64,000 nucleotides of DNA from Pocillopora verrucosa (GCF_036669915.1 NC_089322.1:9219824-9283823), one strand, 5' to 3'; counted from the stretch's first letter, positions 25,742-38,858 are shown. The notes: a model not told the origin generated them from the sequence alone. Numbers and translations: made by a program.

Positions 25742-26824
25742 GGGAAAGGAACAAATGAACATGAGAACTACCAATAGTGTATGCAATACAGCCATTTTAA
25801 TGCTAGCAGCTGTATTAAAGCCAGCAGTTGCCTTAATGACAGCGGTTGTCTTAATGCCAGTGGTTGCGGAGCGTAAAGTAGCGCGGGAGATTTAGCCTCC
25901 TACTCTTTTCAATAATCGTTTCATTGGGATTACGTCAGGTCAAACCAGATGATGCAAGACTAAACCTGTATTTGGCGTCATGATCTTCTCGCCAATCGCA
26001 TCATCAAGATCATTGATAAGGAACTCATTTTTTTGTAAAACAACTGTCTTCTTATGTTTGAGTCGAAGAACGTGTTTGTCTTGATGTACGGTAAAAATCC
26101 TACTTTTTTCCTCCTTTCCTTCGTCGCCCTCCGAAACGCTTTCGCTGCTTCTGAGACGCAAGACCACAATGATATATGTTATTGATTAAGTATGTGGTTA
26201 AGGTACACGTTATTGGTCAACGTACTTTACTTCGTGCGAATTGATCACTTTCATGTCCGTGATTCATAGTGATATTATCCCAAGAATATCAGAAACGAAA
26301 TCTATGTTCTTCAAGACATTTCTTTTGTTCAGTCAAAGTTATAGAATTTATCTTAATGTTTATTTCCCTTCCGCCTCGATTGGCTTCGCTATTTTACGGG
26401 AGGGATATGCATTTTAATTGCAAAAAGTAAATAAATGTTGTCGATTTTTACTGTGTATTCGTGATGTATCATTGTATAGAAAGCAATATTACACTGCGGC
26501 CAACTGCTTACTCTCGTCACTCGATTCTGAAATGTTCGTAACTTAGAATCCATATATTAAGTGAAGAAACAATGCGAAAACATCCAAAGCTACAAGATGG
26601 AAGAATAAAAAAAGGACAACGAAACCATCCGAAACGAGATTAAACGCCAATGAAATGATTAATCTTTGCAACCGTGTGCATTTTGTGTGCTGTCATACCT
26701 TGCAAACACCCACGTTTTTCATGTTCAACAAACCCTTTGATTAATACTTGAAGGTAGAGCAGTAAAAGATTAACTTACCTACGGCCACGACGAGAATTAA
26801 AGTAAGACGCATAGAGATCTGCAT
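25742..26824 (-). pseudogene. Secreted Cys-rich family, copy C: exon 1 and a fragment of exon 4 only
   Basis: Exon 1 is intact: ATG at 26824, hydrophobic signal sequence MQISMRLTLILVVAV, donor GTAAG after 26779, exactly 46 coding bases as in copy B. About 0.9 kb on, 25742-25870 matches the end of exon 4 of copy B (CCAGC(A/G)GTTG blocks and GAACAAATG(A/G)ACATGA), but exons 2 and 3 and the cysteine-bearing part of exon 4 are gone. The flanks at 26060-27120 match 31270-32560 in the same direction, so C is a decayed tandem paralogue of B. Confidence 0.75.
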
Positions 26825-27237
26825 CTTCGCTACTCCTTTACAAATGAATTGTCGAGAGTAACCAAGGTCCTATCATAATTATTAAAAACCGCTTGCTTTA
26901 CCGATTTTTCCGCCTTTTTCTGGGTGACGTCATCTGAAGGGTTACACGAGCATGGCTGGGCACCAACTACAATACACAGTCACGTGATTTTGTACAATAT
27001 ATTTACAAGATGTTTAAAGACCTGATTATTAATCTACCCTGTCTGATGAGTTTAAAACCTTTTCCCGTCGCAATCTCGCGAGGTTTCCATACCGCTGTCA
27101 GAGCCACTGATATCCACCCTGATATTGGAAATATTTAAGTATAGAATTAACGTTTAACATAAATGCGTTCTCGCAATTCTGTTCCCGAATCATTTCATTT
27201 TTGGATAATTATCGATCAAAGTGCGACATGGGTATAC

Positions 27238-28943
27238 TGTGAGAAAGGACCCAGACATGAAAGATGGGATGAGAAGATGACAGAAGAGAGTCAGACGACA
27301 CAGATTACACGTAAGACTGTCAATACTCACGGATAGTTTAATTTTACCATCGTGACTGCATTTTGAGAGGTCACATGGAGCGAGTTACTGTAATGATGTA
27401 GTTAGTTTGTGTGTCACATGACTTGTAACTTGACCCCCCTTTTTTTTCATTTTTAAACTTCTTCTGTTTGAACAACACCGTTGGCCGTTTACTACATTTT
27501 TGGCGACGGGGATTAACTCTAGATTCGTAACGGGATGGCAACCTACAGAAAGATAGGTGAATTCAAAGAATCGAAGGAGTCGTGGATCCAATTTAACGAG
27601 CGTCTAGAACAATATTTCCGGGCGAACGACGTCGAAGATGTAAGGCAAAAGCGAGCGATTCAACTCAGCGTTTGCGGCAGCAAAAAGTATTCTCTAGCAA
27701 AAGATTTACTTCAGCCAGCGAGACCCGCGGATGCAACTTTCAATACGATTGTCGAAACTTAAGAAAAGCACTATTTACCCGGACCAAGTGAGATATTGGA
27801 GCATTTTAAATTCTACAGCTGTAATAGCAAAGAAGACGAATTAAGGTGTGGTGACGCATGTGGCAGCAGCGATTGCTGAACGAGTTGTATTTGACTCTCA
27901 AGAAGGCCGAAGAGATTGCCCTAGCGATGGATTTAGCTCCAAAGCAAGAGGTGGATATTCAGTCAATCGAAACGACCCCCAGCAAAGTGCAATCAAATCA
28001 ACTCAGCGTCAAAGTATGGAGGCAAGGAAGCTTCGAATGCCGAATGCTATCGTTGTGGCGAGAAACATGAAGCGTCAAGCGGAAAATGAGCCCATTTAGC
28101 TGAGATGTGTCGTAGTGCAAGCTCGGGCAAGACAATCAAAGGAACCACCGAGTCTAGAAAAAGGTTAAACAAGCAATCTCAAGGTGGCAAGCCCAGAGAG
28201 GAGAAAAAGGAACAGCCGACACAATTAATCGAGAAAATTTTCGATGATGTTTACGTTGCGACAATGTACCACTTTCATGGGGTAAACAAACTGAAGCCAT
28301 ATGTAAGCCAGAAAGTATAAAGGAACAAACTACGTGAAAGTCCTAGCCTCCCACACAGCCGTTTTTAATGGATCGTGTTTCGCTTCTTCCCACTAACGCG
28401 TTTAACCTGATGAGTCGTATGACCGATAGAAGTGGAGAGTGCTCACTCCGTTATGCATTTATTACAAATATCCACTTTGCACGATGTTAATTTATGCAAG
28501 AAATTTTGGAAATGCAGCCAAAGAAGCCTTAAAGAGGACAACCCAGTGGGTAGCGTATTATTTTAGAAATCCAAAGTCTTAGTACCTTGTACCCGAACGT
28601 ACCATGATCCTGTCGGCCATAACGGTATTCAAATGTTATCACCTGTACCGATAGCACCACAGAACATACAGGAGATGAGGGACTGCGGGTAAACATTCGG
28701 TGTGGCAGTGCGTCCGATGGCAATAGTTGGAACCCTCCCGTCGTACCTTGATCAGAAAGAAATTCATCCGAGTGAACCGCTCAGCTTCGAACTCTGACTA
28801 CGAGGAGCAACGAAAAAAAAATCGAAGATGAAAATCAGATATTAGAGTACGATTCCCCAAGCAGAGATGAAGAATCGGATGAGTCACTTTCGGACGACGA
28901 GACTGCATGTGATGACGGTGACATTCCTTCTTTGGAACGATAG
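27238..28943 (+). mobile_element. Ty3/gypsy LTR retrotransposon remnant (gag and tail of pol)
   Basis: ATG 27535 starts a gag-like protein (ATYRKIGEFKESKESWIQFN, then FRANDVEDVRQKRAI) that hits TAA at 27760. Gag-like text continues in other frames to about 28080, with a TLKKAEEIALAMDLAPKQ segment. The reverse transcriptase, RNase H and integrase are missing. 28560-28943 resembles the acidic C-terminal tail of pol. TTTGGCGACGGGGAT just before gag is a usual primer-binding region, and 27238-27498 (TGTG to ACA) could be the 5' LTR; no 3' LTR was identified. It is absent from the right arm, so it is a later insertion or lies in a segment the right arm has lost. Confidence 0.7.
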
Positions 28944-29398
28944 GCTCATTTTCTCCGCGGAAGATTTTACTCGCTCTGAAAGATGTATTCGCTTCAATAC
29001 CAGAATTGTGTTCAGTTAGTTTTTCAGTATTTTCCTTGTTATAGAACCAAAGACTTCAAACAGTTGGGTTTCTGGTTAATTTTCTTAATTCGAAATATTA
29101 TTACGCACATGGCTCAGCGTAAAATCTAATACGACCGTTGCGAAAACAAATTAGTTCAATCGGTTTGCTGAAAATATAATGTTTTTAAGACTTATTTAAT
29201 TGTTCATAATTTTTTTATTTCTAAAATGCTTTTATAAAAATTGGACGCTCAAGCAGTCAAGAGATAAAAGCCAAGGAATTATTCCAGACTTAAGGTAAGC
29301 TAACACTTTATTCAAAATGCCTCGCCGATACAAAAACTTATCAAACTTGTCTAATAATGTTAACAAACTGGAATAAAATGATGAAGAGGGAAACCCCT

Positions 29399-32221
29399 TT
29401 AAAAGACGAAAAAGGAACAAATGGACATGAAAACTAACAAAAGCGCCTGCATTACACCAGGTTTAATGCTAGCGGCTGTATTAAAGCCAGCGGTTGGATT
29501 AATGCCAGCGTGTCCATTGATGTCTTCCACGCCATAGCACTGATCATTTCCGGTCGCCCCAGGGTCCCTATTGTTTGCGCAGAAAGGATTGTAGTCAGCA
29601 AAGCCCAAGTCCAACACTTCCTGGTCAGCAGAGGAAAAGGTGCAGTCAGAATCTACCAAATTCTTCACACACTTTTTCCGCTCGGCTTCTTCCCTGAATA
29701 ATGACAGTTAACAAAATCATTTTAAGTATACCTGTTTCCGTCGCTGTGGAATTTCGATCTGTTTCGATTTACAAAGCCGAGCCAACTCTGATCTGTAAGA
29801 CTCGGTCACCCTCTGAACGCGACTAAATCAGTGACGTTTACCTACGCACGCAAGCGTTGAGACAGTTTACTGGGTCTACGCAAAGTACCTTCTTAACTTG
29901 TCCATAATTTTTTCGGATTTTAAATACATTTTTTTCTTACAGAGCTTTAAAAGAAATATGTGGCTTTGAATATCAGTCAAAGTTAGCGCTACATAAAGTC
30001 AAGGCTTTTTTAACACACCCGGATAACAGAAAGAACTGAATATAATGTTTCGATTCTTGTCTTTACAAAAATTTCTACAGTTTTACGCGTGTTCCCAAAT
30101 TTAATGTTATTTCTCAATTTTTTCAGAGGGGAACATTCTCGAGACGAAAGTGTGAAATTTTCTATTTTCCACAACCTAATAGCGTCCTAATCAATCATCT
30201 CCGTTAATTTATCGATGTTTAACAATCAAGTGCAAATACATTCTAAGGAAATCCATGGCATAACGAAATCTGTTTGTTTTAAATCACAAAGAAGCATGGT
30301 TGATAATGTTGACGTCATTTATGCGTTTCCATCATTAGTAACAACCAATCAAAATGCGTGTATGATTCAGCTTGTTGTATAAAATCAAGTAATCAACACA
30401 AACTCACGCGCAAAGAGAGGAATTCGATTTGTCCACGACAAATATTTGCCGGAAGGTTCTCCCACAGGCGTTCGCTTTAGTGACGAAAGAGCTGGAACAA
30501 GGCAATGATGCCGCTGATGAAGACGGTATTAGAGCGGGGCCTTCAGAGCATTCTGTGCTGCGAAAATTCTGGTCTACAATTCTTCTGATGGTGCTGTGTG
30601 TCAGTGAGTCAGCACAATACTTCAACACCTTCACCACACAGTCTTTCATTTGGTTGAACTTAGTACTGGAATAAGAACAAGGTCGCCAATGAGTTAAAGC
30701 TATTTTTAAATTAGAGTCCATTGTAATCCATGAACAAAACATGCAACCTGACAGATACCGCAATACTGCGTTAGAGTGGAATAAGTGGCCGTTCAAAACG
30801 CCTCAAAATTTAGAGCTCATTAAGTGAACTTACAAACAGTCTCCTCTGGGGTCCTTTTGGAGTCCTTTATAGAAAAACGTGGTGCATTTTCGAGCAGCGC
30901 AAAAGTACTCCATGAAAGTACATCGGCCAACGTTAGGGAGTGCCTCATGGCTTCCAACGAGAAACGCTGTAAAAGCAATAATTGACGGAAATCAATAAAT
31001 TAGTGAGCAGTTTTTTTATGATAGGAATTTTTATGAATGTAAAGTAAGTAATTAGGAAGGAATGTAACACTTTAGATTGTTATTACACAAATATTTTTTA
31101 ATTAGCCAGAGGCATTAAAGGGTAAAGGGGTTGGGGGGCTCATCGGGGAGTAGTAATTTTTGAAGTAATTCCCCGACAAAAAAAGTTTATGGCACTGTCC
31201 CCCCCATTGAGCAAGCATGTAGACATGGTAAAGGAGATTGCGTCTACAGAACATTGTGTTCTACAGGATACGTTTTTGGCTTGATGTACGGTAAAAATCC
31301 TGCGTATTTCCACTTTCCTTCGTCGCGCTCCAAAACGCTTTTGCTACTTCTGAGACGCAATACCACTTAATGATACATGTTACTGATCACACAAATGGTT
31401 AAGGTACAGGATATTAGCCAACAGACTCTATCTCATGCGGTTTGATAACTTTGTGATATAAGCCCAGGAATATCAGAAACGAAATTTATGCTATCCTCTC
31501 TAAGACATTTCTTTGTTCAGTCAAAATTGAATTTATCTTAATGTTCATTTCCCTTACGCCTCGATTTGCTCCAAAAAAAAAATAATTGTTGTTGATTTCG
31601 TTGAGTATTCGTGGTATATTACTGAATAGAAAGTAATATTACAATGAAGCCAACGCCTCATTTTCCTCGCTCGAATCTAACTATTATCAAAGTATCTGGA
31701 ACAAATGCTTCTCTCTCCTTATGTCGCTGATCGGAAAGTACGCTAAGGTGCAGTTCTTGCCCTAACTTAAAAGAGTTCAAATAGTTTGGCGAGAAAATCG
31801 AGCAGCAAGTTGTTGAAAATTTTACCGATAGCGACAAAAAATGCATCGAACGCACAGTGATAAACGTAGGTGAATAAAAAACCAGGCTCAATTCAGTCAG
31901 GATGTAACTGTGTTGGTCCGTAACTTAGAATCCATAGACGAAACGACGAAACAGTGTGAAAACATGCAAAGCTACTAGAGGGAAGAAGAAAAATAGCAAA
32001 AAGAAACCATTTGAAACGAGACTAAACGAAATCAACTCCACGCGAGGAATGAACTGATTAATTTTTGCAACCGTGTGCATTTCGAGTAGTCATACCTTGC
32101 AAACGCCTAAGTTTTTCGTGTTCTATAAACCCTTTGATGAATACCTGAAGGTAGAGCAGTCAAAGATGAACTTACCCACGGCCCCGACGAGAATTAAAGT
32201 GAAACGCACAGAGATCTGCAT
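29399..32221 (-). CDS. Secreted Cys-rich, probably GPI-anchored protein, copy B (complete, four exons, 243 aa)
   Basis: Exons on the minus strand: 32221-32176, 30966-30834, 30665-30408 and 29693-29399 (stop). All introns are GT-AG and phases join exactly; the sum is 732 coding bases. Exon 1 encodes a signal peptide (MQISVRFTLILVGAVA). The middle has paired cysteines (GRCTFMEYFCAARKC, KDCVVKVLKYCAD), then a Ser-rich spacer (IPSSSAASLPCSSS). The last exon has NPFCANNRDPGATGNDQC and ends in a hydrophobic tail (VMQALLLVFMSICSFFVF), as expected for GPI attachment. Role unknown: a cell-surface or extracellular-matrix function is inferred from topology only. This is the only complete member in the window. 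It lies in the left arm of the inverted duplication; its mirror, copy E, is dead. Confidence 0.85.
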
Positions 32222-33096
32222 CTTCGCTGCTCCTTTGCAAATGAATTGTCGAGAGTAACCAACGTCTTATTATAATTAGTAAAACCACTTGCTTTACCGA
32301 TTTTTCCACTTTGTTCTAGGTGACGTCATATGAAGGATTACATGAGCATGGCTGGCGCGGTTGGCTGAGCTCCAACTATGATACACAGTCACGTCATTTT
32401 TAACAAGATATTTACAAGATATTTAGAGACCTGATTATCAGACAGGGTAGATTTTTCAACCCTTTTCTACTCTTTTCTACCCTTTTCACGTTGCAATTTC
32501 GGAAGGTTTGAATACCGCTGTCAGAGCCACTCATATCGACACTGATATTGGAAATGTTTAAGGGGTGGGGGAGCTCATCATCGAGGGAGTAGAGATCTTT
32601 GCTCCGACAAAAATGTTTATGGATCTGTCCATCGGTCACGAAACACAATGAACAATTGTGAAATTGTGTTGAAGTTTAGTGTTTGTGCCGAGAAATATAC
32701 GGAATCCAAATTGGGATATTTAAGAAAAAGTGCGTGTTTGACTCGGGTTGCGATTAACTACCCCCCCCCCCCCCCCCCCTTTTTCTTTGTCCAAAACGCT
32801 TCGCCGCCTTTGGAAAGTAATTTTACTCGTTACCATGACGAGGCAGGCTGCGGATGTTGTTGACTAAGCAAGTAGTTCTAGACACCATATTTGCCAATGA
32901 GCTGTAACGACGTGAACCATATCACGCGCACCGTTTTATTTTAACGTTAGTGTCAAATTAGCAAGGTATGTTTTTAATAACAGTGAGTCGAAGTGAAAGA
33001 TACGTGATAAAGCTGAAAGCACAATTTGTACGTGTATCAAAGCAGGTAAAGGGAATAGCACGATTTTTCGCTGGGTAAGTAATATTACTTCTTAAA

Positions 33097-33119
33097 ACCT
33101 CCACTTGTCAAGTGGAGGT
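33097..33119. repeat. Conserved short hairpin, ACCTCCACTT inverted repeat
   Basis: ACCTCCACTT and AAGTGGAGGT form a 10-bp stem with a 3-base loop, framed by two AGTAATATTACT palindromes (33078-33091 and near 33127). The mirror copy at about 56550-56575 keeps the stem (CTCCACTT/AAGTGGAG) although the loop differs. Confidence 0.6.
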
Positions 33120-34899
33120 CTCAGCAAGTAATATTACTCTCTATCCGTCATTGAGCAAGCATGCGGACATGATACAGGATATTTGCGTCCACACTATATT
33201 GGGCTCTACAGGATATTGTCAGTCTACATCACGTAGGTCGCTTTCAAGTCCGTGATATTTATGGGAAACGAAAGGCTTCTTCGGAAAAGAAAAAGGCAGA
33301 CAAAGAAATTTCAATAGCAATTTTTTTTTTATCATAGCATTAAAAAAACCTGAACATGCAATGCAAATTGAACTCCTCAAACAGACTGTCACTGATCATG
33401 AAATAATCTCTTGCTGAATATATTTTTACTCTGACTTTCCAAAGAAAACCCCGGCTTCATTTATTTTTAAATTTTTTAAAATTTTTAAACTTTTTTTTTT
33501 ATTCTTTCAGTTGTAAATCGCAGTCAAGTCCGTAACACGCGTAAGCGACGTTCTGACGCATGCTTGACGTTTTGACCGATGAGCACATGGCACGGCGTAA
33601 TGGCGGAGAAGAGAAGTTTCCGCGTGCAAAATCAGCACAGATACTGTGTGTAATACGCTCAAAACGCATTCAAAATATGCAAACAGCGTTCGCAGTAGAC
33701 CCACGCTAAAAGGCGTCGAGCGTTTTCGGAACAGGTCGGTCCGCAAACCTTATGAGAGACCTCTTTTTGAGCGAACATATTTAATGAACCTTCATCGATA
33801 AACACGCTATATCAAATCAGCTATCTCATGTTAATCGAGAGAAGCATAAACGCAAATCTCATCGTATATGTAGACGTGATCGTGAACCAAGCAGAATACC
33901 AATACGAAGTTTGAAAATTTAAAGGAACAGAAGCAGAAAGGTTAGAGAATTTGTCTATGCACAGATTCTTTCATGTATAATCATGTCATCTACATTGTAC
34001 TGTTATGTTAATGCTAAAAAAACTATTAAGTAAAACGACGTTTAAGTTTAACCGTCGTGAGAGAATTTGTCAAAGTATAAGAAAGATAAAATATCGTGCC
34101 AGTCGATATGTAACATTGTTTTCTTATAACAAACTGATGTGTTCTTGCAAGAGTGAGGCTCGTATAGCAAATTATTGCAATTATAAATTAAGTCACATAC
34201 AAAATCCTGGTCCTCTAATATGTGTTGACCCTATCAAAATAATAACAGCTTCATAAAGTTAGGGTAATGAGTTTCTGGGCAGAATGCAGGACAGCAATGT
34301 GTACTTGCAATGAGTTTGTGCTCTTTGACTTACAATAACAAACAGGGGATCAGCTCTGCAAATGATCTTACACCTTTAAAATAAATTCTTATTAATGTTC
34401 TTATTGGACGACAATTTCTAACATTACACCCTTGAAATATTATCATTGTAATCAGTAGATGTATAACCATATAAAAAAAAATATTAAATTTATTATAATC
34501 TTACAGAATGAAAGCACTAGGATAATTTTCATATGCAAGTGAAAATTTGCACTTACTGTAATTAGAAGACTCTGGATTTTTTTGTTCATTATCAACTGCA
34601 TGCTAAAAACTAAGTAGTCTTTTTTCAGTCAAGGGCAAATGAAAATAGTGGTTTTTAATGAAGTGATTTCAATAAGCCTTAGGGTACTGCTGATGAATTA
34701 CATAAAAGTAATACTTTTTCACCTTTTGTTTCTTTGCATGTTTTAGGGTGATTTTCATTCGCCCATGAAATAAAAAAAAATTACTATTAGTAGTTGATAA
34801 AGAACGAAAGAAAACAAAAGATACACAGTACACCACTAACTATAAGTTACCCTATTCTTTCACGGAAAATGAAAATCACTCTAAACACCAACAGTTAAT

Positions 34900-35270
34900 T
34901 AGTACACTGTAAAATTAAAAGAGTTGATTTGGCCCCAAAAATGGGGCGAAACGAGTGAGTCCAGTTTGGCACTCGCTTAGGGTCAATTCAGCCCCATTGA
35001 AATGGGGCTGTTTTTGGCACCAATTTTGGGGCTGAATTGACCCCGTTGTAGGGGCCAAATTGGACCATGTGAAGGGTGAATTTGAAAAATACAGGGGCCA
35101 CTTTGAAATTTATAGGGGCCAAAACAGCCCCCGAAATTTCAGCCCTCTCACAAATGGCCCCTTTAAAAAGAGCCAATTCAGCTCCAATGTGGGCCACTTC
35201 AGAAGTAGAGGGCTCTTTCCTCTCCATGCTGATTTTCCCCCTTACATTCAAATAATGAAAATACACCACA
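34900..35270. repeat. Subterminal-repeat block, left (GGCCAAATTGG-type units with AGTACACTGTAAAAT end)
   Basis: Starts with AGTACACTGTAAAAT and AAAAGAG, then about ten degenerate units of the form GGGGCCAAATTGG or its complement. The block at 47845-48098 is its inverted partner and ends in the complement of the same 15-mer. The arrangement looks like the two ends of a DNA transposon, about 4.1 kb once the nested 9.1-kb insertion is subtracted. No exact target duplication could be read next to the ends. Confidence 0.65.
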
Positions 35271-35279
35271 TACTTTATC

Positions 35280-36200
35280 TTTCAAACACTCATTTATTAG
35301 GTTCTAGATATTGTTTATGTAAAAACCTTTTATGCTACCTGATTTTACAGTTATTAAGAATCTTAATTGTGGTATAAAACAGACAAACTTTGAAACATCA
35401 TTTGAAAGAATATAACATACATACATATTTAACATTAATTCAACCATTTTCTAAAATAGATCTCTTCCCTAAATCAGTATACTTCTTAACAGTGCAAGCA
35501 TTGCAAGAAATTACACCCAAGAGACACTTGTGAGTAAAGCTTCCCTTTTCAATGACTTAGCAAATGTGGTAAAGTAAAGCAGCTTATAATTAAGACTGAT
35601 TTAAAGTACTGAAAATTATCAAAATAAGACAGAGGTAACAAATGGTCCAGTTCCTGCACAAGAATATAGATCTTGTTTGATTTGTGCATATGAAAAACAA
35701 AGAGCCTTAGAGCAGCAAAGAGAATTCTTCCAGTGGATGTGAGAATACATGCACTCATATTGCTACTTTAGATATTATCAAAATATAAACTATCAGCAAG
35801 TACTACCGCAGGCATTTGCCAAGTCATTGAAAATAGAGGAAACAGTGACAAGAGTCTGCCTGTGCCCAATTTCAAGCAATGCTTGCTCTAAAAAAAAGTC
35901 AAAATTGCCTTTGACCGATTGTAAGAAAATATGAATGAGCCAAGTAACCCAATGAGAGCATCAAGAATCTTTTCTTGTGAGAAGTGACAAATTACACTTC
36001 CCTCTGTTACTATATTCAGGTGATTGATGTATTGAAGATCTCCAACAATTAAAATTTGTGCTGGACATAATCTCTGATTGCTGAATCAACATCAGCTACT
36101 CTATGCAATAAAAACAAGTTTTAAAACCACATTAAAATCAAGCCAAAGTGCAAAAAGTGCCTGTAGCCAGAAAAAAAAAAGAATATATATATACACACTT
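35280..36200. other. Gene-free AT-rich stretch
   Basis: No supportable exon on either strand. It lies between the inner repeat block and the SAM-like gene and could hold its 3' untranslated region. Confidence 0.35.
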
Positions 36201-36350
36201 AAGTTAAAGAATTAAAGAGGACGCATCAATTCTCTGTGACTGAGTTTTGTGCCTAAGCGCTTGTCAGACAGAAAAGTTCTGTCTGACAAGCGCTTAGGTG
36301 TGAAATTCAGAGTCACAGAGAATTTATGTGTCCTCTTTAATTCTTTAACT
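36201..36350. mobile_element. Near-perfect foldback MITE, 150 bp
   Basis: AAGTTAAAGAATTAAAGAGG at 36201 is complementary to the segment ending at 36350, and the arms stay paired for about 73 bp, up to CTAAGCGCTTGTCAGACAG with only AAAGT between them. A few mismatches only. A (TA)n run follows at 36418-36436. Confidence 0.85.
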
Positions 36351-37390
36351 TATGTATACTTAGCTCTACAGCATTGAGCACTTTATGCCAAGGTAGACTC
36401 TACCCCCATATTTACATATATATATATATATATATTGTTTTTCTAAAACTATAAGCTAAAACACCAGGAATGGAAGTGGAAGTTTAGCTCAATGTGTGTA
36501 ATTTGTCTCCCATTCAAGACTTGAAAAACTAATGTATGACTCCCAAAATATCTGGAAAAAATCAGCTATTCTATGTCCAATATTTATCTAATGGTTTGAC
36601 AACAGGAATATTTTAAAAAATTGCAAAATCAAAAAAACTAAACAAAAAGGCAAAATTAATACAACCCCAAAGTACTTGAACCTTTGTATCTGGACTTCAT
36701 TGGCAAATGGGCTCAAAAATTTTAGCTGTTCATCTTAGTACCAAAGTAGCAGTTTTTTGGACTTGTACCTCCAAAATGGTCACAACTTCATTAAATGCAT
36801 GTGATAACAAACACACAAGAACAAAGGTCATGAACTTAAAAGGTGAGAGTGATTATTTTGCAACTTTTTAGTTTAAGGCAAGAGATTCAGCACCACAAAA
36901 TTGTCTCTCTTCACTGCAAGCAGAAGAGGTGAAGCAATAGATTTTTAGACCATACCAATCCATTCAGTTTCCAAGTCAACTTAGTCTAGTATCCTGCTAA
37001 CCATACAAGAATACTCTGCAATAATTTTTTTTTGCAATCCACTGTTGCTCAGAGTACTTTAGGCTGCTGATGAGATATCCCTTCTGGGTATCCAACTCTA
37101 CTGAGGCAGAGAACTGTACAAAAAAAACAAACAAATGAGCAAATTAATTTGTTGTTGGAGAACAGTAAATTTTTGCAACTACAAAGTTGCAAAATATTTG
37201 TAAGCAAACTGTGCATAAGAAGTAAAAACACAATAATAGTGATCATCAATGATGTATTTTCACCAAACTGTATATGTACTTATCAAGAAAAGAAATCATA
37301 CCTCTATGCACTTCAGTTTTAGTTCAGTATTCATGAATAAATAAGGATTGCTTGTAGACTTAAAAAACAAAACAAAGAAAAGTTTCTTAC

Positions 37391-38508
37391 CCTCGATGGT
37401 AGTTGGAATTTTGAAAGCCATTCAGGAGGAACCTGTAGGTAAATATTTGTTTTCAAAAAAATTAAACTGTCTGATAACATCCTATCAATTCACTAATTTT
37501 TTAATTTACCAGATTTAAAAATTGGGTTTACTTTGTTTTATGCATGGTGCAAGTAAATACATATCTAATATATTTCAAAAAAAATAAAGCAAATCTCGCC
37601 ATTTTTGTAGGTGCAATCCCCGAGATTTGTCATCTTTAACTGACCAACTGGCACCTTGTGTGTTTTCCTTTAGGATATAATCGAAAGAAAGTAATCGATA
37701 ATGTACTCTTCACTATCCTGCTAAGTTTAATATACGAGAACTTACTTAGGCAGTGCTCAGTTCTGTCGCCTCGTCCGTAAAACAGAGATCCCTGGGCGAT
37801 TTACCCTTTTCTTTCGGTGCCAATGTCACCTCTAAATTTTCATAATCGCTGATGTTATCTGAATCATCAATCGAAGTTTGAACCGTCTTACTCGAAGGAC
37901 TTGATTCTGCACGCTGAAAGAGTGAGAGCCAAAAAATCAGCTTAAGTGGATGCAAACAAAGACATAAAAATATCAGTTCATCTTTTCAAGAAAAAGATTA
38001 AGAATTCAGAGTGAGAGATCCTAAAATCAGAGAATCTTGAAATAAGTTAAATCCATCTTGTGCAAATGCAGTATTCGAACAATAACCGTCTCTATCTCTC
38101 GGCGCCAGAATTTGATCACGTGACTTTAGTTGCGAAACCGCTGAGACTCAACAAGACTCGGGAGAAGAGGCGAACCATTCAAATTCTCTGGTGGGAAAAT
38201 TAATTATCGTACCGACGAAGAACTCGTGTCATCTCTAGGTTCAGCGTTCATTGCAATCAATTTCTTGAGCTTTAGACGCTCTTTTATAATAGGGATGTAG
38301 TGCCTTAGTACGTCTGCATCTTGGGCGATGGCAAGGAGATCTTGGCCATCGCAACCGTCTTTTTCTGCAAGATAAGATACGAACAAAGATCAATGGAGCG
38401 GTCAAGTTTGAGAATGTAAAGTTGCAGTAAAATACGTTGTTAAGAAATTTCTTTTGCCTACCTTTCCTTTCTTAAGTCTCATTCCATGCGACTGTAGCCA
38501 AGAAACAG
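37391..38508 (-). pseudogene. SAM-like gene, part downstream of the transposon (rest of exon 1 and exons 2-4)
   Basis: Minus-strand exons: end of exon 1 at 38508-38462 (WLQSHGMRLKKGK), exon 2 at 38364-38213 (CDGQDLLAIAQDADVLRHYI, then IIKERLKLKKL), exon 3 at 37913-37746 (acidic, Ser-rich) and a 42-bp exon 37432-37391 (VPPEWLSKFQLPSR). The pattern WLQ..GMRLKKGK and DLL..YIPIIKERLKL is that of an uncharacterised SAM-like family common in cnidarians and fish (from memory). Exon 1 is cut by the 9.1-kb transposon. A GT donor at 38461 leaves the wrong phase for exon 2, whereas a GC donor four bases later (TAG/GCAAAA) would fit. TAA stands immediately before the exon 3 donor. Both features suggest the gene may be decaying. 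Later exons were not identified. Confidence 0.55.
38501..38508. repeat. Target-site duplication, left copy (AGAAACAG)
   Basis: AGAAACAG at 38501-38508 is repeated exactly at 47585-47592, immediately outside the two terminal inverted repeats of the 9.1-kb element. Confidence 0.95.
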
Positions 38509-38634
38509 GGCTGATCTCCGGTGTAATAGCCACAGCTGACGTCATGAGTCGCTTACCATCGGACTTCGCATAAATATAATACTGATAAAACGGTAATTGT
38601 GTAGTTCTCGGTAGTTCTTTGGTTCTCGTGGTTC
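38509..38634 (+). repeat. Left terminal inverted repeat
   Basis: About 126 bp, matching the complement of 47459-47584 with one clear mismatch (GTAGTTCTTTGG against GTAGTTCTCTGG). It contains a palindromic GCTGACGTCA and runs into the first GGTTCTCGT unit. Confidence 0.92.
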
Positions 38635-38691
38635 TTATACTATCAGACTTCACGTAATATAACTCTCAGTTACGGTGATTGTGTATTTCTG

Positions 38692-38858
38692 GTTCTTGTG
38701 GTTATCGTGGTTCTCTTGGTTCTCTTGGTTCTTCTGGTTCTTCTGGTTCTCTTGGTTCTTCTGGTTCTCGTGGTTCTCGTGGTTCTCGTGGTTCTCATGG
38801 TTCTCGTGGTTCTCGTGGTTCTCTTGGTTCTTCTGGTTCTCTTGGTTCTCGTGGTTCC
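38692..38858 (+). repeat. Subterminal 9-bp minisatellite, left (GGTTCTCGT)n
   Basis: About 18 units of 9 bp, mixing GGTTCTCGT, GGTTCTCTT and GGTTCTTCT. The reverse-complement array is at 47176-47470. Arrays of short units next to the ends usually serve as transposase-binding sites (inference). The 9-bp period keeps every frame open, so the Gly-Ser-Arg ORFs here are not evidence of protein. Confidence 0.92.

Larger units (their letters stand above)
21230..35270. repeat. Left arm of large inverted duplication
   Basis: Blocks that recur in reverse complement and mirror order at 47.8-64 kb: 21230-21360/63830-63970, 21440-21860/63280-63740, 21867-22500/62490-63272, 22540-22790/62100-62440, 22800-23990/59390-60660, 25630-25715/59310-59390, 29040-31210/57640-59270, 32641-33130/56540-57045, 33360-34060/49085-49775 and 34900-35270/47845-48098. 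Matching was done by eye and boundaries are good to tens of bases. Left-only insertions are 24.0-25.6, 25.75-29.0 (containing a gypsy remnant) and 31.2-32.6 kb. Confidence 0.85.
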
